Translations under genes and position numbers: made by a program | From: Janthinobacterium sp. TND4EL3 | Lineage (GTDB): Bacteria; Pseudomonadota; Gammaproteobacteria; Burkholderiales; Burkholderiaceae_D | Direction: 5' to 3' | Assembly: GCF_900156175.1 (NCBI RefSeq) | Contig: NZ_FTMV01000002.1 | Coordinates: 434,001-498,000 of the forward strand | DNA length: 64,000 nucleotides | Shown: piece by piece, positions 45,661 to 55,769 of the stretch | Layout of the letters: each line of letters begins with the position of its first letter | Numbering within the stretch: the stretch's first letter is position 1 | The notes under the pieces: model-generated | The model's input: only the letters and a program-made list of their open reading frames with translations | Told to the model about the DNA's origin: nothing | Database searches by the model: none

Positions 45661-45724
45661 GGACGAAATGGGCGGAATGGGACATTCAGTATCCCATACC
45701 AACACTGCAGGCGGTAGTGCCGTC

Positions 45725-46648
45725 TTATTGGAATAATACCGGTAATTCCTGCGAGCGTTTCCTGAGCGCCTGCTTGGCCCCGTCGTAATCGGGATAGATC
45801 GATTCCACGGTGGCCCAGAAGCGGGGGCTGTGGTTCATTTCCAGCAGGTGCGACAGTTCGTGCGCCACGACGTAATCGATCAGCGGCAGGGCGAAGTGGA
45901 TCAGGCGCCAGTTCAGGCGGATCTTGCGCTCGATGGTGCAGCTGCCCCAGCGCGTGCCGGCCGACGATAGCGACAGCGAATCGTAGCGCACGCCCAGCTT
46001 GTCCGCATACAGGTCCAGCCGTGCTTCGAACAACTGGCGCGCCTCGTGCTGGAACCAGCCCTTCACTTTTTCCTTCAATTGCTGCTCGCTGCCCGTGGGC
46101 GTGACCCAGACGTGCAGTTCATTCGTCTCGCGCTGGAAGCTGGCGCGGTGGCGCGGCGCCTGGTGCAATCGCAGGGTGATCTCGCCGCCCAGATACGGCA
46201 GCACGGCGCCATCGATCCAGGCCACGGGCGGGCGCTGCTGGCGCTGCACCTTGCGCTCGCCCCGCTCCAGCAGTTTCGAGACGATCCAGCCCTGCTTGGC
46301 GCGGATGGCGTTGTCGATTTCGGCCAAGGTGACGCGTTTGGGGGCCGTGACGCGCAAACCGTTATCGTCGATCATGAAGCCGATGGAACGGCGCGTGGAG
46401 CGGCGCAGGGCGAATTCGACGAGGTGGCTGCCCAGCTGCAGTTGGCGCAGTGGCGGGCCATCGGCGGTGCGTGGGGGGGAGGGCAGGGGAGGCGGAGCGG
46501 GGCGGACGATGGGCGGCGCGGGCGCCACTACCGGTGGCGCCACGGGCGGCGCTGGCGGTGCCGTGGGGCGCACCGCCGGGGGCGTGCTGGTCGAGACGTC
46601 ATGCGCGAACAAATCCAGTTGCTGGTCGCCGACCTTGATGGTCTTCAT
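45725..46648 (-). CDS. YgjP/WLM-type zinc metallopeptidase-like protein
   Basis: In this 307-residue protein an unusual N-terminal Pro/Ala/Val-rich linker (about 20-65) precedes a YgjP-like (DUF45, M48-type) domain. The zinc motif HELSH is at 263-267 with the third ligand H273, and GTRWGSCTIERKIRLNWRL is the family signature before it. Proteins of this group are predicted metal-dependent hydrolases. I start at ATG 46648; the frame runs upstream into plsC, but that is out of register with homology. It follows plsC by 44 bp. Confidence 0.85.
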   Translation of the reverse strand: MKTIKVGDQQLDLFAHDVSTSTPPAVRPTAPPAPPVAPPVVAPAPPIVRPAPPPLPSPPRTADGPPLRQLQLGSHLVEFALRRSTRRSIGFMIDDNGLRVTAPKRVTLAEIDNAIRAKQGWIVSKLLERGERKVQRQQRPPVAWIDGAVLPYLGGEITLRLHQAPRHRASFQRETNELHVWVTPTGSEQQLKEKVKGWFQHEARQLFEARLDLYADKLGVRYDSLSLSSAGTRWGSCTIERKIRLNWRLIHFALPLIDYVVAHELSHLLEMNHSPRFWATVESIYPDYDGAKQALRKRSQELPVLFQ

Positions 46649-46692
46649 CTGCTGGCGCAGGGTCGGCTCCTGGATGACCGCGCTGATGCCGT

Positions 46693-47433
46693 CTAGCCAG
46701 CGTTGTAGGCGTGAGGCGAAATGACGCGCATTTCTGATTCTATCCAATTTTCCACCTGTTGCATCATGCTGTCCGGAGTTTGCCCTTCCGGCGAAATCGG
46801 TTTGCCTATCGAGACGGTGATCAGTCCCGGGCGTTTGAGGAATGACTGCTTGGGCCAGCACTCGCCTGAATTGTGCGCAATCGGCACCACCACGGCGCCT
46901 GTGGCGATGGCCAGACGCGTGCCGCCGCTCTTGTACTTGCCCGCCTGGCCGACGGGAATGCGGGTACCTTCCGGGAACATGATAATCCATTGGCCATCGG
47001 CCAGCCGGCGCTTGCCATGCGCGACCACGCTCTTGAAGGCATGCTTGCCCTGCTTGCGGTCGATGGGGATCATGCGCAGCAGCGCCATGGCCCAGCCGAA
47101 GAAGGGAATGTACAGGATCTCCTTCTTGAACACATACACGAGCGGGCGGGGCAGGCTGGGCAGCAAAAAGATGGTTTCCCACGCCGACTGGTGTTTTGAG
47201 AGCACGATGGCCGGCGCGTCGGGGAAGTTCTCGGCGCCCTTGACTTCATAGCGGATGCCGCATATGACCTTGGCGCACCACAGGATAAACACATTCCAGC
47301 GCGAGGTGACCCAATAGCGCTTGTTGTAGCTCAATGGCGCGGCAAAAAAGCACACGCAGGCCCAGACGATGGTGGCCACGATCATGATGATCATGAACAG
47401 CAGGGATCGCAGGAACAGGGAAATATTACGCAA
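46693..47433 (-). CDS. plsC: Lysophospholipid acyltransferase, PlsC family
   Basis: This inner-membrane acyltransferase of 246 residues acylates lysophosphatidate or a related lipid. I chose the TTG at 47433, with GGAG eight bases upstream; the longer in-frame alternative overlaps gmhB. A first membrane helix (LRSLLFMIIMIVATIVWACVCF) is at 8-29. The HX4D-type motif is H81-QSAW-E86, a Glu variant that recurs in this subfamily, and FPEGT is near 166. It follows gmhB by 16 bp in the glyQ-glyS-gmhB-plsC run common in betaproteobacteria. Confidence 0.92.
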   Translation of the reverse strand: MRNISLFLRSLLFMIIMIVATIVWACVCFFAAPLSYNKRYWVTSRWNVFILWCAKVICGIRYEVKGAENFPDAPAIVLSKHQSAWETIFLLPSLPRPLVYVFKKEILYIPFFGWAMALLRMIPIDRKQGKHAFKSVVAHGKRRLADGQWIIMFPEGTRIPVGQAGKYKSGGTRLAIATGAVVVPIAHNSGECWPKQSFLKRPGLITVSIGKPISPEGQTPDSMMQQVENWIESEMRVISPHAYNAG

Positions 47434-47449
47434 TGCGGTTCTCCGAAGA

Positions 47450-48037
47450 TTAGATACTCGATGCCACGGTGGGCGCCGGTGCGGCGGGCGCCTTGAGCAG
47501 GTGGCTGACGACGGCGGCCAGGTCGGGGAAGACCTGGGTGCCAGGCGGCAGGCCACCCGTCTCGTTGGTCTTTTCGCCCTTGCCCGTCAACACAAGGTAG
47601 GGTACGCAGCCGCTGATGAAGCCGGCCTGCAGGTCGCGCAGCGAATCGCCGACGGTGGGCACGCCTCGCAGGCTGGTGTTGTAGCGCTGCGAGATTTCAT
47701 GGAACATGCCCGGTTTCGGCTTGCGGCAGTCGCAATTGTCCGCGCCCGCATGCGGGCAAAAGAAGATGGCGTCGATATCGGCGCCCACCTGCTGCGCCAG
47801 GGTGTGCATCTTCTGGTGGATCGCGTTGAGCACCGTCATGTCGAAGTATTCGCGCGCGATGCCCGACTGGTTCGAGGCGACGACGACGCGATAGCCGGCC
47901 TGGTTCAGGCGGGCGATCGCTTCGAGCGAGCCGGGAATCGGCAGCCATTCGGCCGGCGACTTGATGAAGTCCGGCGAGTCATGATTAATGACGCCGTCGC
48001 GGTCGAGAATAATCAGTTTCAGCGCCGGAGTGCCCAT
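47450..48037 (-). CDS. gmhB: D-glycero-beta-D-manno-heptose 1,7-bisphosphate 7-phosphatase
   Basis: GmhB removes the 7-phosphate from heptose bisphosphate on the way to ADP-heptose for LPS core. The 195-residue HAD phosphatase has nucleophile D12 and general acid D14 in LDRDGVIN, and VASNQSGIAREY as motif II. A structural zinc site is visible in FFCPHAGADNCDCRKPKPG, and VGDSLRDLQAG is motif IV. Its ATG overlaps the glyS stop by one base (TAATG). It supplies the sugar used by WaaC at 42 kb. Confidence 0.94.
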   Translation of the reverse strand: MGTPALKLIILDRDGVINHDSPDFIKSPAEWLPIPGSLEAIARLNQAGYRVVVASNQSGIAREYFDMTVLNAIHQKMHTLAQQVGADIDAIFFCPHAGADNCDCRKPKPGMFHEISQRYNTSLRGVPTVGDSLRDLQAGFISGCVPYLVLTGKGEKTNETGGLPPGTQVFPDLAAVVSHLLKAPAAPAPTVASSI

Positions 48038-50139
48038 TATGCCGCCAGCTTGGAAATGTCGGCCACGCGGTTCATCATGCCGTGCAGGGACGACAGCAGT
48101 GCCAGACGGTTGTTGCGCAGGGCGACATCCTCGGCCATCACCATCACGTCGTTGAAGAAACCGTCGACGTCGTCGCGCAGCTGCGCCAGGGTTTGCAGGG
48201 TGCTGGTGAAATCGCCCTTGGCAAAGGCCGCGTCGACTTCCGGCTGCACGCGCGAGACGGCGGCGGCCAGTTTTTTCTCCGCTTCGTCCTGCAGCAGCGC
48301 CACGTTGACGCCGCCGGCGGCGACCTGGCTCACGGCTTCCTCGTTCTTTTTCAGGATGTTCGTGATGCGCTTGTTGGCGGCGGCGAGCGACGCGCTTTCC
48401 GGCAGCGCGGCAAACGCCTGCACGGCTTCCAGGCGCTGCACGATGTCGTCCAGGCGGTCCGGGTTCTGCGCCACGACGGCTTCGATTTCATTCGGCGAGA
48501 AACCGCGCTCGCGCAGGATGCCGCGCAGGCGGTCGAGCATGAAGGTGGTCACATCCGCGACGGGGTCCTTGAAGCCGGGCACCGACGCGAACTGCGCGGC
48601 GGCGTCCGCCAGCAAGCCCTGGATCGACAATGGCAGGCGTTTTTCCAGCAGCATGCGCAGCACGCCCAGGGCGTGGCGGCGCAGCGCGAACGGGTCCTTG
48701 TCGCCCGTTGGCGCCAGGCCGATGGCCCAGATGCCAACCAGGGTTTCGAGCTTGTCGGCCAGGGCCACGGCGGTGCCGGTGGCGGTGGACGGCAGGCTGT
48801 CGCCCGCAAAGCGCGGCTGGTAGTGTTCGGAGGCGGCCAGCGCCACTTCTTCCGGTTCGCCGTCATGGCGCGCGTAGTACGTGCCCATGATGCCTTGCAG
48901 TTCGGGGAATTCGCCCACCATGTCGGTCAGCAGATCGGCCTTGGCCAGCAGGGCGCCGCGTTCGGCCAGGGCCACGTCGTAGTTCAATTTGGCGGCGATG
49001 GCGCCGGCCAGAGACTTGACGCGCTCTGTGCGGGCAGCTTGCGTGCCCAGCTTGTTGTGGTAGACGACGTTGGCCAGCAGCGGCAGGCGCGATGCCAGCG
49101 TCTTCTTCTTGTCCTGCTCGAAGAAGAACTTGGCGTCGGACAGGCGCGGGCGCACGACGCGCTCGTTGCCGCCGATGATGTGCTCGGGCGTGTCCGTCTC
49201 GATGTTCGAGACGATCAAAAAGCGCGAGCGCAGCTTGCCTTCGCTGTCGGTCAGCGCGAAGTATTTCTGGTTCGTCTGCATCGTGAGGATCAGGCATTCC
49301 TGCGGCACGGCCAGGAATTCTTCCTCGAAGTGGCACTCATATACGACCGGCCATTCGACCAAGGCCGTGACTTCGTCGAGCAGCGCTTCGGGCATCAGCA
49401 CCTGGTCGGCGCCGGCCTTGTCCAGCAACTGGGCGCGGATGCGCTCCTTGCGTTCCTCGTTGCTGGCGATGACGCTGGCGTTGAGGATCAGCGAGGGCGC
49501 ATAGTTTTCCGCGTGCGCGATGGTGATCGGTTCGCCGTCGGTGAGGAAACGGTGGCCCAGCGTCGTGCGGCCGGCCGTCAAGCCCAGCAGGGTCAATGGC
49601 AGGATATTGATGCCGTGCAGGGCGATTAGGCTGTGGGCCGGGCGCACGAATTGCACGGTGGTGCCGTCCGGGCGCTGATAGCTCATCAGTTTTGGAATCG
49701 GCAGCTTGGCGCAGGACTCGCTCAAAGCGGCTTGCGCGCCGGCGGCAAGCTGGCTGCCCGGCGCCGTGTAGGTGTAGAAGAAGCTTTCGGCCTTGCCGTC
49801 GGCGGCGCGTTCCAGCTCGGCCACCGTCAGATCGGGAAAGCCCAGCGCGGTCAGCTTCTTGGCCAGCGGCGGCGTGCCGTTGCCGTTGGCGTCCAGCGCC
49901 ACGGAGACGGGCAAGACTTTTTCGCGGATCGATTTGTCGGGCGAGACTTCGCGCACGTTGGTGATGGAGACGGCCAGGCGGCGCGGCGAGGCGTAGCTGG
50001 TGGCGACGCTGTCGGCTTCGAGGAAGTCGCGCGATTTCAGGCCGTTGACGATGCCGGCCGTGAAGGCGGCGCCCAGTTTGGCCAGCGCTTTCGGCGGCAG
50101 TTCTTCGGTCAGCAGTTCGATGAGCAGTGTTTGGTTCAT
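48037..50139 (-). CDS. glyS: Glycyl-tRNA synthetase beta subunit
   Basis: This is the beta subunit of the tetrameric (alpha2-beta2) glycyl-tRNA synthetase, which recognises tRNA-Gly. The 700 residues match the family length. The N-terminus [15 protein letters not shown] is the family signature. The middle HD-like region ([27 protein letters not shown]) and [23 protein letters not shown] are conserved, and the C-terminal anticodon-binding part ends at residue 700. It lies 39 bp after glyQ. Confidence 0.97.
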   Translation of the reverse strand: MNQTLLIELLTEELPPKALAKLGAAFTAGIVNGLKSRDFLEADSVATSYASPRRLAVSITNVREVSPDKSIREKVLPVSVALDANGNGTPPLAKKLTALGFPDLTVAELERAADGKAESFFYTYTAPGSQLAAGAQAALSESCAKLPIPKLMSYQRPDGTTVQFVRPAHSLIALHGINILPLTLLGLTAGRTTLGHRFLTDGEPITIAHAENYAPSLILNASVIASNEERKERIRAQLLDKAGADQVLMPEALLDEVTALVEWPVVYECHFEEEFLAVPQECLILTMQTNQKYFALTDSEGKLRSRFLIVSNIETDTPEHIIGGNERVVRPRLSDAKFFFEQDKKKTLASRLPLLANVVYHNKLGTQAARTERVKSLAGAIAAKLNYDVALAERGALLAKADLLTDMVGEFPELQGIMGTYYARHDGEPEEVALAASEHYQPRFAGDSLPSTATGTAVALADKLETLVGIWAIGLAPTGDKDPFALRRHALGVLRMLLEKRLPLSIQGLLADAAAQFASVPGFKDPVADVTTFMLDRLRGILRERGFSPNEIEAVVAQNPDRLDDIVQRLEAVQAFAALPESASLAAANKRITNILKKNEEAVSQVAAGGVNVALLQDEAEKKLAAAVSRVQPEVDAAFAKGDFTSTLQTLAQLRDDVDGFFNDVMVMAEDVALRNNRLALLSSLHGMMNRVADISKLAA

Positions 50140-50178
50140 GGTGTTCTTGTCTGGTACGGCGGTGTATGAGCTAGGCGA

Positions 50179-51093
50179 TCAAGCGGCGGGTTGGTCTGCG
50201 GCGGGCAGCATCGGGAAACCGAGGCGCTCGCGCGAGTCGTAATAGGCTTGCGCCACCAGGCGCGACAGGGTGCGCACGCGGCCGATGTAGGCGGCGCGTT
50301 CCGTCACCGAGATGGCGCCGCGCGCGTCGAGCATATTGAAGCTGTGCGAGGCCTTCATGATCTTCTCGTAGGCGGGCAGGGTCAGCTGCAGCTCGATCAG
50401 GCGCTTCGCTTCCGCTTCGTAGTTGCCGAACTGTTCGAACAGCAGGTCCGTATTCGCGTGCTCGAAGTTGTAGGTCGATTGCTCCACTTCGTTCTGGTGG
50501 AAGACGTCGCCGTAGGTCAGTTTTTTCGTAATACCGTTTTCTTCCCACTCGGTCCACACCAGGTCATACACGTTTTCCACGCCCTGCAGATACATGGCCA
50601 GGCGTTCGATGCCGTAGGTGATCTCGCCCAGCACGGGCTTGCAATCGAGGCCGCCCACTTGCTGGAAGTAGGTAAATTGGGTCACTTCCATGCCGTTCAG
50701 CCAGACTTCCCAGCCCAGGCCCCAGGCGCCCAGGGTCGGGCTTTCCCAGTCGTCTTCGACGAAGCGCACGTCATTCTGCTTCAAGTCCAGGCCCAGCGCG
50801 GCCAGCGAACCCAGATACAGGTCGAGGATGTTTTCCGGCGCGGGCTTGAGCACCACCTGGTACTGGTAGTAGTGCTGCATGCGGTTCGGGTTTTCGCCGT
50901 AGCGGCCATCTTTCGGGCGGCGCGACGGCTGCACATACGCGGCGCGCCACGGTTCCGGGCCGATCGCGCGCAGGAAGGTGCCGGTGTGGAAGGTGCCGGC
51001 GCCGACTTCCATGTCGTAAGGCTGGAGCAAGGCGCAACCTTGCTTGTCCCAATAGGTTTGCAAGGTCAGGATAATTTGTTGAAATGTGAGCAT
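50179..51093 (-). CDS. glyQ: Glycyl-tRNA synthetase alpha subunit
   Basis: This is the catalytic alpha subunit of tetrameric glycyl-tRNA synthetase, charging tRNA with glycine. The 304-residue class II synthetase starts [20 protein letters not shown] at the ATG at 51093; an earlier in-frame ATG adds 23 residues that do not match. The class II core includes [19 protein letters not shown] and [21 protein letters not shown] 146-bp spacer before it, with GCTAA-TT-TTAGC as a small inverted repeat near 51187-51198, should hold its promoter. Confidence 0.97.
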   Translation of the reverse strand: MLTFQQIILTLQTYWDKQGCALLQPYDMEVGAGTFHTGTFLRAIGPEPWRAAYVQPSRRPKDGRYGENPNRMQHYYQYQVVLKPAPENILDLYLGSLAALGLDLKQNDVRFVEDDWESPTLGAWGLGWEVWLNGMEVTQFTYFQQVGGLDCKPVLGEITYGIERLAMYLQGVENVYDLVWTEWEENGITKKLTYGDVFHQNEVEQSTYNFEHANTDLLFEQFGNYEAEAKRLIELQLTLPAYEKIMKASHSFNMLDARGAISVTERAAYIGRVRTLSRLVAQAYYDSRERLGFPMLPAADQPAA

Positions 51094-51239
51094 CGTATGA
51101 GTTCGCCGCGCGGGAGGCTGCGCTTTGTTAAGGTTTGCTTGAAGCCCGCACGCTGCTAACAAGCGCGTCCGGGCCGGGGTTTTGCTAATTTTAGCGGTTT
51201 TTACGGGCCCACTGTGACTCTTCGGGCAATATCGGCCGC

Positions 51240-52820
51240 TTATTGCTGCACGGCGCGGCCACGGCGGGCGGCGCGCGACAGCAGGAAGGCCGTCAGCAGG
51301 GCCAGCGCGGCCAGGGCCAGCACCAGTTTGTTGCCGTACAGAATGTATGGCGTCATGCCGCCCATGCCCTGCACCTTGGCCGCCAGCGTGGCTTGCTGTT
51401 CCGGCGGCAGCAGGCTTTGCACCACGCCCTTGCCGTCGATGACGGCCGTGGCGCCCGTGTTCGTCGAGCGCAGCATGGGGCGGCCCGTTTCCAGGCTGCG
51501 CATCTGCGAAATCTGCAGATGCTGGGGGATGGCAATCGAGTCGCCAAACCAGGCCAGGTTCGAGATATTAAGCAGCACGGACGCCGATTGCTTGCCGTGG
51601 CGGTGGGCGCTGGCCAGCTGGCCGGCGATTTCCTCGCCGAACAGGTCTTCGTAGCAGATATTCGGCAGCACCAGCTGGTCGCGTACCTGCAGCGGTGCCT
51701 GCACCTCGGCGCCGCGGCCCATGTCACCGAGCGGGATGGCCATCATGGCGACGAACCAGTGCAGGCCGGGCGGCACGAATTCGCCGAACGGCACCAGGTG
51801 GTGCTTGCGGTACTGGTAGTACGGTCCCGGTGTGCCGTTGGGCGTGATGCCCACGGCCGCATTGTAGAAGCGCTGCTGCTCGTCGAGCACGGGCATGCCG
51901 AGCAAAATCGTGCTGCCCGTCTGCTGCGCGTACTTCGCCAGGCTATCGAGATAGCCGGGCGGCAGCTGGTGCGGCAGCACGGTGACGGCCGTTTCCGGCG
52001 TGGCGATCAGGTCGGCCGGGGCGCTGGTGATGGCGCTCTGGTACATCTGCAGGGCGCCCAGCACGAAGCCGGGGTCGAATTTCTGCTGCTGCGGCACATT
52101 CCCCTGCAGCAGGCGCACGGTGATGGGGCGCCCGACCGGGTGGGTCCAGTTCACGTATTGCAGGCCAACGCCGGCCGCATACAGCGCGATCACGCCGCCC
52201 AGCGCGCTCCAGCGCGTGCGATGCGTGAGCAACAGCAGGGCGCCGGCCGACAGCGCCGCCAGCCAGCCCAGGCCGTACGATCCGACGATGGGGGCAAAGC
52301 CGCCCAGCGGGCTGGTATTGTGGGCATAGCCCGTGGCCAGCCACGGGAAACCCGTAAACAGCCAGCCGCGCGTCCATTCGAACAGGGTCCAGGTGGCCGG
52401 CAATACCAGCAGGGTCATGGCGGGCAGGGACAACACCCAGCGCTGGCGCAGCCAGGCGGCCGCACCCATGGCCAGGGCCACGTAGATGGCCATCAAGAGG
52501 GCCAGCAGGGCCACGGCGATGGCGGCGATCGGCGCGGCCATGTCGCCATAGCGGTGCATCGAGATATACAGCCAGTGCGTGCCGGCCGCGCACCAGCCGA
52601 AGCCATAGGCCCAGCCGATCAGCGCGCCACCCTTGACGCTGGACGAACGCAGCACCTGGTAGAACAGCACGCCCAGGCTGAGGATTTGCAGGGGCCAGTA
52701 GCCGAAAGGGGCGAACGCCAGCACGGCGACTGCGCCGGCAACAAAGGCAGTCAGCATGCGCGCCCACGTGCTGCGGGGCGGTTTGGCGGGGGCATTGGGG
52801 GCGGCGCGTCTGAAACGCAT
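51240..52820 (-). CDS. lnt: Apolipoprotein N-acyltransferase
   Basis: Lnt adds the third acyl chain to lipoproteins at the periplasmic side of the inner membrane. The 526 residues have six or seven N-terminal membrane helices (about 20-210), then a nitrilase-type domain with the Glu in [14 protein letters not shown], the Lys in [13 protein letters not shown] and catalytic C389 in [11 protein letters not shown], and a last membrane helix near 500. The gene follows corC by 16 bp, the common ybeY-corC-lnt order. Confidence 0.96.
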   Translation of the reverse strand: MRFRRAAPNAPAKPPRSTWARMLTAFVAGAVAVLAFAPFGYWPLQILSLGVLFYQVLRSSSVKGGALIGWAYGFGWCAAGTHWLYISMHRYGDMAAPIAAIAVALLALLMAIYVALAMGAAAWLRQRWVLSLPAMTLLVLPATWTLFEWTRGWLFTGFPWLATGYAHNTSPLGGFAPIVGSYGLGWLAALSAGALLLLTHRTRWSALGGVIALYAAGVGLQYVNWTHPVGRPITVRLLQGNVPQQQKFDPGFVLGALQMYQSAITSAPADLIATPETAVTVLPHQLPPGYLDSLAKYAQQTGSTILLGMPVLDEQQRFYNAAVGITPNGTPGPYYQYRKHHLVPFGEFVPPGLHWFVAMMAIPLGDMGRGAEVQAPLQVRDQLVLPNICYEDLFGEEIAGQLASAHRHGKQSASVLLNISNLAWFGDSIAIPQHLQISQMRSLETGRPMLRSTNTGATAVIDGKGVVQSLLPPEQQATLAAKVQGMGGMTPYILYGNKLVLALAALALLTAFLLSRAARRGRAVQQ

Positions 52821-52836
52821 TTACAGCACGCGCATG

Positions 52837-53715
52837 TCAGAGTTCCAGTTCCGGCACGTTGGGCAGGCGCTCGACGAGCAGCACGTGCACCTGGCGCGCA
52901 TCGGCGCGCAGCACCTCGAAGCGCAGATTGCCCAGGTCGAAGATGTCGCCCTTGTGCGCCATGCGGCCCAGGTACTTGGAGACGAGGCCGCCGATGGTGT
53001 CGACGTCGTCGTCCACCAGGTGGCTGCCCACTTCCTCGTTGAACTGTTCGATCTCGGTCAGCGCCTTGACGCGCCAGCGGGGGCCGAACTGGCCTTCCTT
53101 GAGCGAGAGGATATTGTCCTCGGCTTCGTCAAAGTCGTATTCGTCCTCGATGTCGCCGACGATCTGTTCCAGCACGTCTTCGATGGTGATCAGGCCGGCG
53201 ACGCCGCTGTACTCATCGACGACGATGGCCATGTGATTGTGGTTGGCGCGGAAATCGCGCAGCAGCACATTCAGGCGTTTCGATTCGGGGATGAAGATGG
53301 CGGGGCGCAGCATGTCACGCACGTCGAAAGTTTCTTCTGCGTAATAGCGCAGCAAGTCTTTCGCCAGCAGGATGCCGATAACCTTGTCGCGCTCGCCTTC
53401 GATCGCGGGGAAGCGCGAGTGGGCGGTGGACAGGACTTCCGGCATCCATTCCTCGATCGGCTTGCTGATGTCGATGACATCCATTTGCGAACGGGGAATC
53501 ATGATGTCGCGCGCACAGAGATCCGATACCTGGAACACGCCTTCGATCATCGACAGGGCGTCGGCGTCGATCAGCTTGCGTTCATGCGCATCGTGTAGAA
53601 CTTCGAGCAATTCTGCACGGTTCTCTGGCTCGGGGGAAATGAGTGCGGTCAGGCGTTCAAACAGTGACCGGTGGGGCTTGACGTCAGTTCTGACGCCACT
53701 AGGGTGCTCGGGCAT
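52837..53715 (-). CDS. corC: CorC-type magnesium/cobalt efflux protein with CBS domains
   Basis: In this soluble 292-residue protein two CBS domains (DLCARDIMIPRSQMDVID and RLNVLLRDFRANHNHMAIVVDEY, about 60-190) are followed by a CorC/HlyC domain (about 205-285: FGPRWRVKALTEIEQFNEEVG). In enterics CorC affects CorA-dependent cobalt/magnesium efflux; the family is also implicated in Mg homeostasis. No transmembrane region is present. It lies upstream of lnt and behind a 117-bp gap after the DUF4259 gene, enough for a promoter. Confidence 0.93.
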   Translation of the reverse strand: MPEHPSGVRTDVKPHRSLFERLTALISPEPENRAELLEVLHDAHERKLIDADALSMIEGVFQVSDLCARDIMIPRSQMDVIDISKPIEEWMPEVLSTAHSRFPAIEGERDKVIGILLAKDLLRYYAEETFDVRDMLRPAIFIPESKRLNVLLRDFRANHNHMAIVVDEYSGVAGLITIEDVLEQIVGDIEDEYDFDEAEDNILSLKEGQFGPRWRVKALTEIEQFNEEVGSHLVDDDVDTIGGLVSKYLGRMAHKGDIFDLGNLRFEVLRADARQVHVLLVERLPNVPELEL

Positions 53716-53832
53716 AGGAGGCGTGAGCCGTTGTTGCGAAGGGATATAGGATACACCAAAAGTGGGGGAATACCGGATGTCCCCGCTTTTGATGTAAATT
53801 TAATACGCTGAAGTGACCCGTTGCCCGACGTT

Positions 53833-54252
53833 TCAGGCTTCCGGGCCCAGCACGCGTTGGCGCAAGCCGGCCACGTCGGCCTGCCAGTCGGCGAAATGTT
53901 CGCTGTCCTGCCACAACTGGCGCAGTTCCGAGGTCTCGGCGGTGATCCTGTCGAAGGCCAGGCGGGCCTTCTCCAGCAGCGGCGGCGTGACTTTCTTCCT
54001 GCAGGCGGCCACCCATTCGTCCACCTCAGCCGTGGCCGGGTCGGCCTCGCCCGGCTTGCCCAAGAGGCGCGCGATCACTTCCAGCGCGGCCAGCGCCTCG
54101 GCGGCGAACGGCGCTTCCAGTTCCGCTTCCTGGCTGTCGATGACGTTGTCGAGCGTCGTCTCGACCAGTTCCAGTGTTTTATATTCGTGCAAATCCTGCG
54201 CCCAATCCATGGCGTAGTCGTTGCCGAAGGCATCAAGTGCCCAGGTGCCCAT
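53833..54252 (-). CDS. DUF4259 protein
   Basis: This small cytoplasmic protein of 139 residues starts MGTWALDAFGNDYAMDWAQDL, the diagnostic DUF4259 N-terminus; the function of that family is unknown. It is rich in Ala, Glu and Leu, and helical, with no metal or catalytic motif that I can see. It is inserted between ybeY (4 bp) and corC (117 bp), a place where most proteobacteria have no gene. An earlier start is open in frame but is not needed. Confidence 0.88.
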   Translation of the reverse strand: MGTWALDAFGNDYAMDWAQDLHEYKTLELVETTLDNVIDSQEAELEAPFAAEALAALEVIARLLGKPGEADPATAEVDEWVAACRKKVTPPLLEKARLAFDRITAETSELRQLWQDSEHFADWQADVAGLRQRVLGPEA

Positions 54253-54256
54253 GTCC

Positions 54257-54721
54257 TTACTCCTTGTACGGGTCGGTGATGCCGAGTTTCGCGAGGATCT
54301 CCGTTTCCAGGCCCTCCATCTCGGCCGCTTCCTCGTCATCCATGTGGTCGTAGCCCTGCGCATGCAGCACGCCGTGCACGATCAAATGGGCCGTGTGCTC
54401 TTCCACGCTTTTCTTTTGTTCCGCCGCTTCCTTTTCCAGCACGTCCGTGCACAGGATGATGTCGGCGCGCGTCGGTTCGTCCTCGGCCAGTTCCTCGCCT
54501 TCGTTGTAGGCAAACGTCAGCACGTTGGTGGCGTAGTCCTTTTCGCGGTAGTCGCGGTTCAGGCTGCGGCCTTCTTCCGCGTCGACGAAGCGGATGGTGA
54601 ATTCGGCCGGGGCGAACAGGGCCGCCTTGACCCAGCGGCGCACTTTCGGGCGCGTGATCAGGGTTTCCAGGCGGGCGTCCGGGTATTGCACGGACAAGGA
54701 CAGTTTATTTTTTTCGGACAT
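54257..54721 (-). CDS. ybeY: Endoribonuclease YbeY (16S rRNA 3' maturation)
   Basis: YbeY is a zinc-dependent RNase that takes part in 16S rRNA processing and ribosome quality control. In the 154 residues the zinc-binding motif Hx3Hx5H is H116, H120 and H126 in [11 protein letters not shown]. Upstream TNVLTFAYN, which is conserved in the family, is near 65-73. It overlaps the phoH stop by 17 bp and precedes the DUF4259 gene, so the order is miaB-phoH-ybeY. Confidence 0.97.
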   Translation of the reverse strand: MSEKNKLSLSVQYPDARLETLITRPKVRRWVKAALFAPAEFTIRFVDAEEGRSLNRDYREKDYATNVLTFAYNEGEELAEDEPTRADIILCTDVLEKEAAEQKKSVEEHTAHLIVHGVLHAQGYDHMDDEEAAEMEGLETEILAKLGITDPYKE

Positions 54722-55769
54722 TTTTGGCGGCGGCTGGTTTGATCAGGGGGAGCAACTGGGCGGCGTCGGCGCTGGCGGCCTGCGCCGTTTCATAAGCGTC
54801 GACGATGCGCGCGACGAGCGGGTGGCGCACCACGTCGGTGCTGTTAAATTGCGTAAAGCCAATGCCGCGCACGTCTTTCAGCACTTGCACGGCGTCGATC
54901 AGGCCGCTTGTCTGGCTCTTGTGCAGGTCGACCTGGGTCACGTCGCCCGTCACCACGGCCTTGCTGCCAAAGCCGATGCGCGTCAAAAACATCTTCATCT
55001 GTTCGACGGTGGTGTTTTGCGCTTCATCAAGGATGACAAAGGCGTGGTTCAGGGTGCGTCCGCGCATATAGGCCAGCGGTGCGATCTCGATCACCTGTTT
55101 TTCAAACAGTTTTTGCGTGCGGTCAAAGCCCAGCAAGTCGTACAGCGCATCGTAAAGGGGGCGCAGATACGGATCGACCTTTTGCGCCAGGTCGCCCGGC
55201 AAAAAGCCCAGGCGCTCGCCCGCTTCGACGGCGGGGCGCGTCAAAATGATGCGCTTGACGGCGTCGCGTTCGAGGGCGTCGACGGCGCAGGCGACGGCCA
55301 GGTAGGTCTTGCCCGTGCCGGCCGGGCCTACGCCGAAGCTGATGTCGTGTTCGAGGATGTCGCGCAGGTAGGCGATCTGGTGCGGCGTGCGCCCGCGCAG
55401 GTCGGAGCGCCGCGTTTTCAGCACGGGGCTGGCGATGTCCGGCTCGACGAAGGTGCTGGCGGGCGCGTTGGCGTGGTGTTCCGAGGCGGCGGACAGTCCC
55501 GCGCGCTGCTCCACCAGGGCCAGCTGCACTTCTTCCAGCGGCACGACCTTGTTGGCGATGGCGTAGAACTGCTCGAGGATTTCCACGGCGCGTGCGGCAT
55601 TGCTGCCGCCGACGATGAATTTCTCGCCGCGGCGGAAGATCGTCACGTCGAGGGCGGCGGAAATCTGGCGCAGGTTTTCATCGAGCGGCCCGCACAGGTG
55701 CGCCAGGCGCGTGTTGTCGAGCGGCTCAGGGATGAAGTAGTGCGGCTGTATCGGGGCTTTGGTTTTCAA
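54705..55769 (-). CDS. ybeZ: PhoH-family ATPase (YbeZ)
   Basis: This is a cytoplasmic NTPase of 354 residues. It has an N-terminal KH-like section (about 40-110: [22 protein letters not shown]), then a PhoH domain with Walker [12 protein letters not shown] and Walker [23 protein letters not shown]. Paired with YbeY it is thought to work in ribosome maturation; the exact role is not settled. It overlaps miaB at its start (ATGA) and ybeY at its end. Confidence 0.93.
   Translation of the reverse strand: MKTKAPIQPHYFIPEPLDNTRLAHLCGPLDENLRQISAALDVTIFRRGEKFIVGGSNAARAVEILEQFYAIANKVVPLEEVQLALVEQRAGLSAASEHHANAPASTFVEPDIASPVLKTRRSDLRGRTPHQIAYLRDILEHDISFGVGPAGTGKTYLAVACAVDALERDAVKRIILTRPAVEAGERLGFLPGDLAQKVDPYLRPLYDALYDLLGFDRTQKLFEKQVIEIAPLAYMRGRTLNHAFVILDEAQNTTVEQMKMFLTRIGFGSKAVVTGDVTQVDLHKSQTSGLIDAVQVLKDVRGIGFTQFNSTDVVRHPLVARIVDAYETAQAASADAAQLLPLIKPAAAKNVRKK

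Noticed and set aside
48082..49629. A 515-codon plus-strand frame opposite glyS
   Set aside because: It is antisense to the conserved glyS. No independent support.
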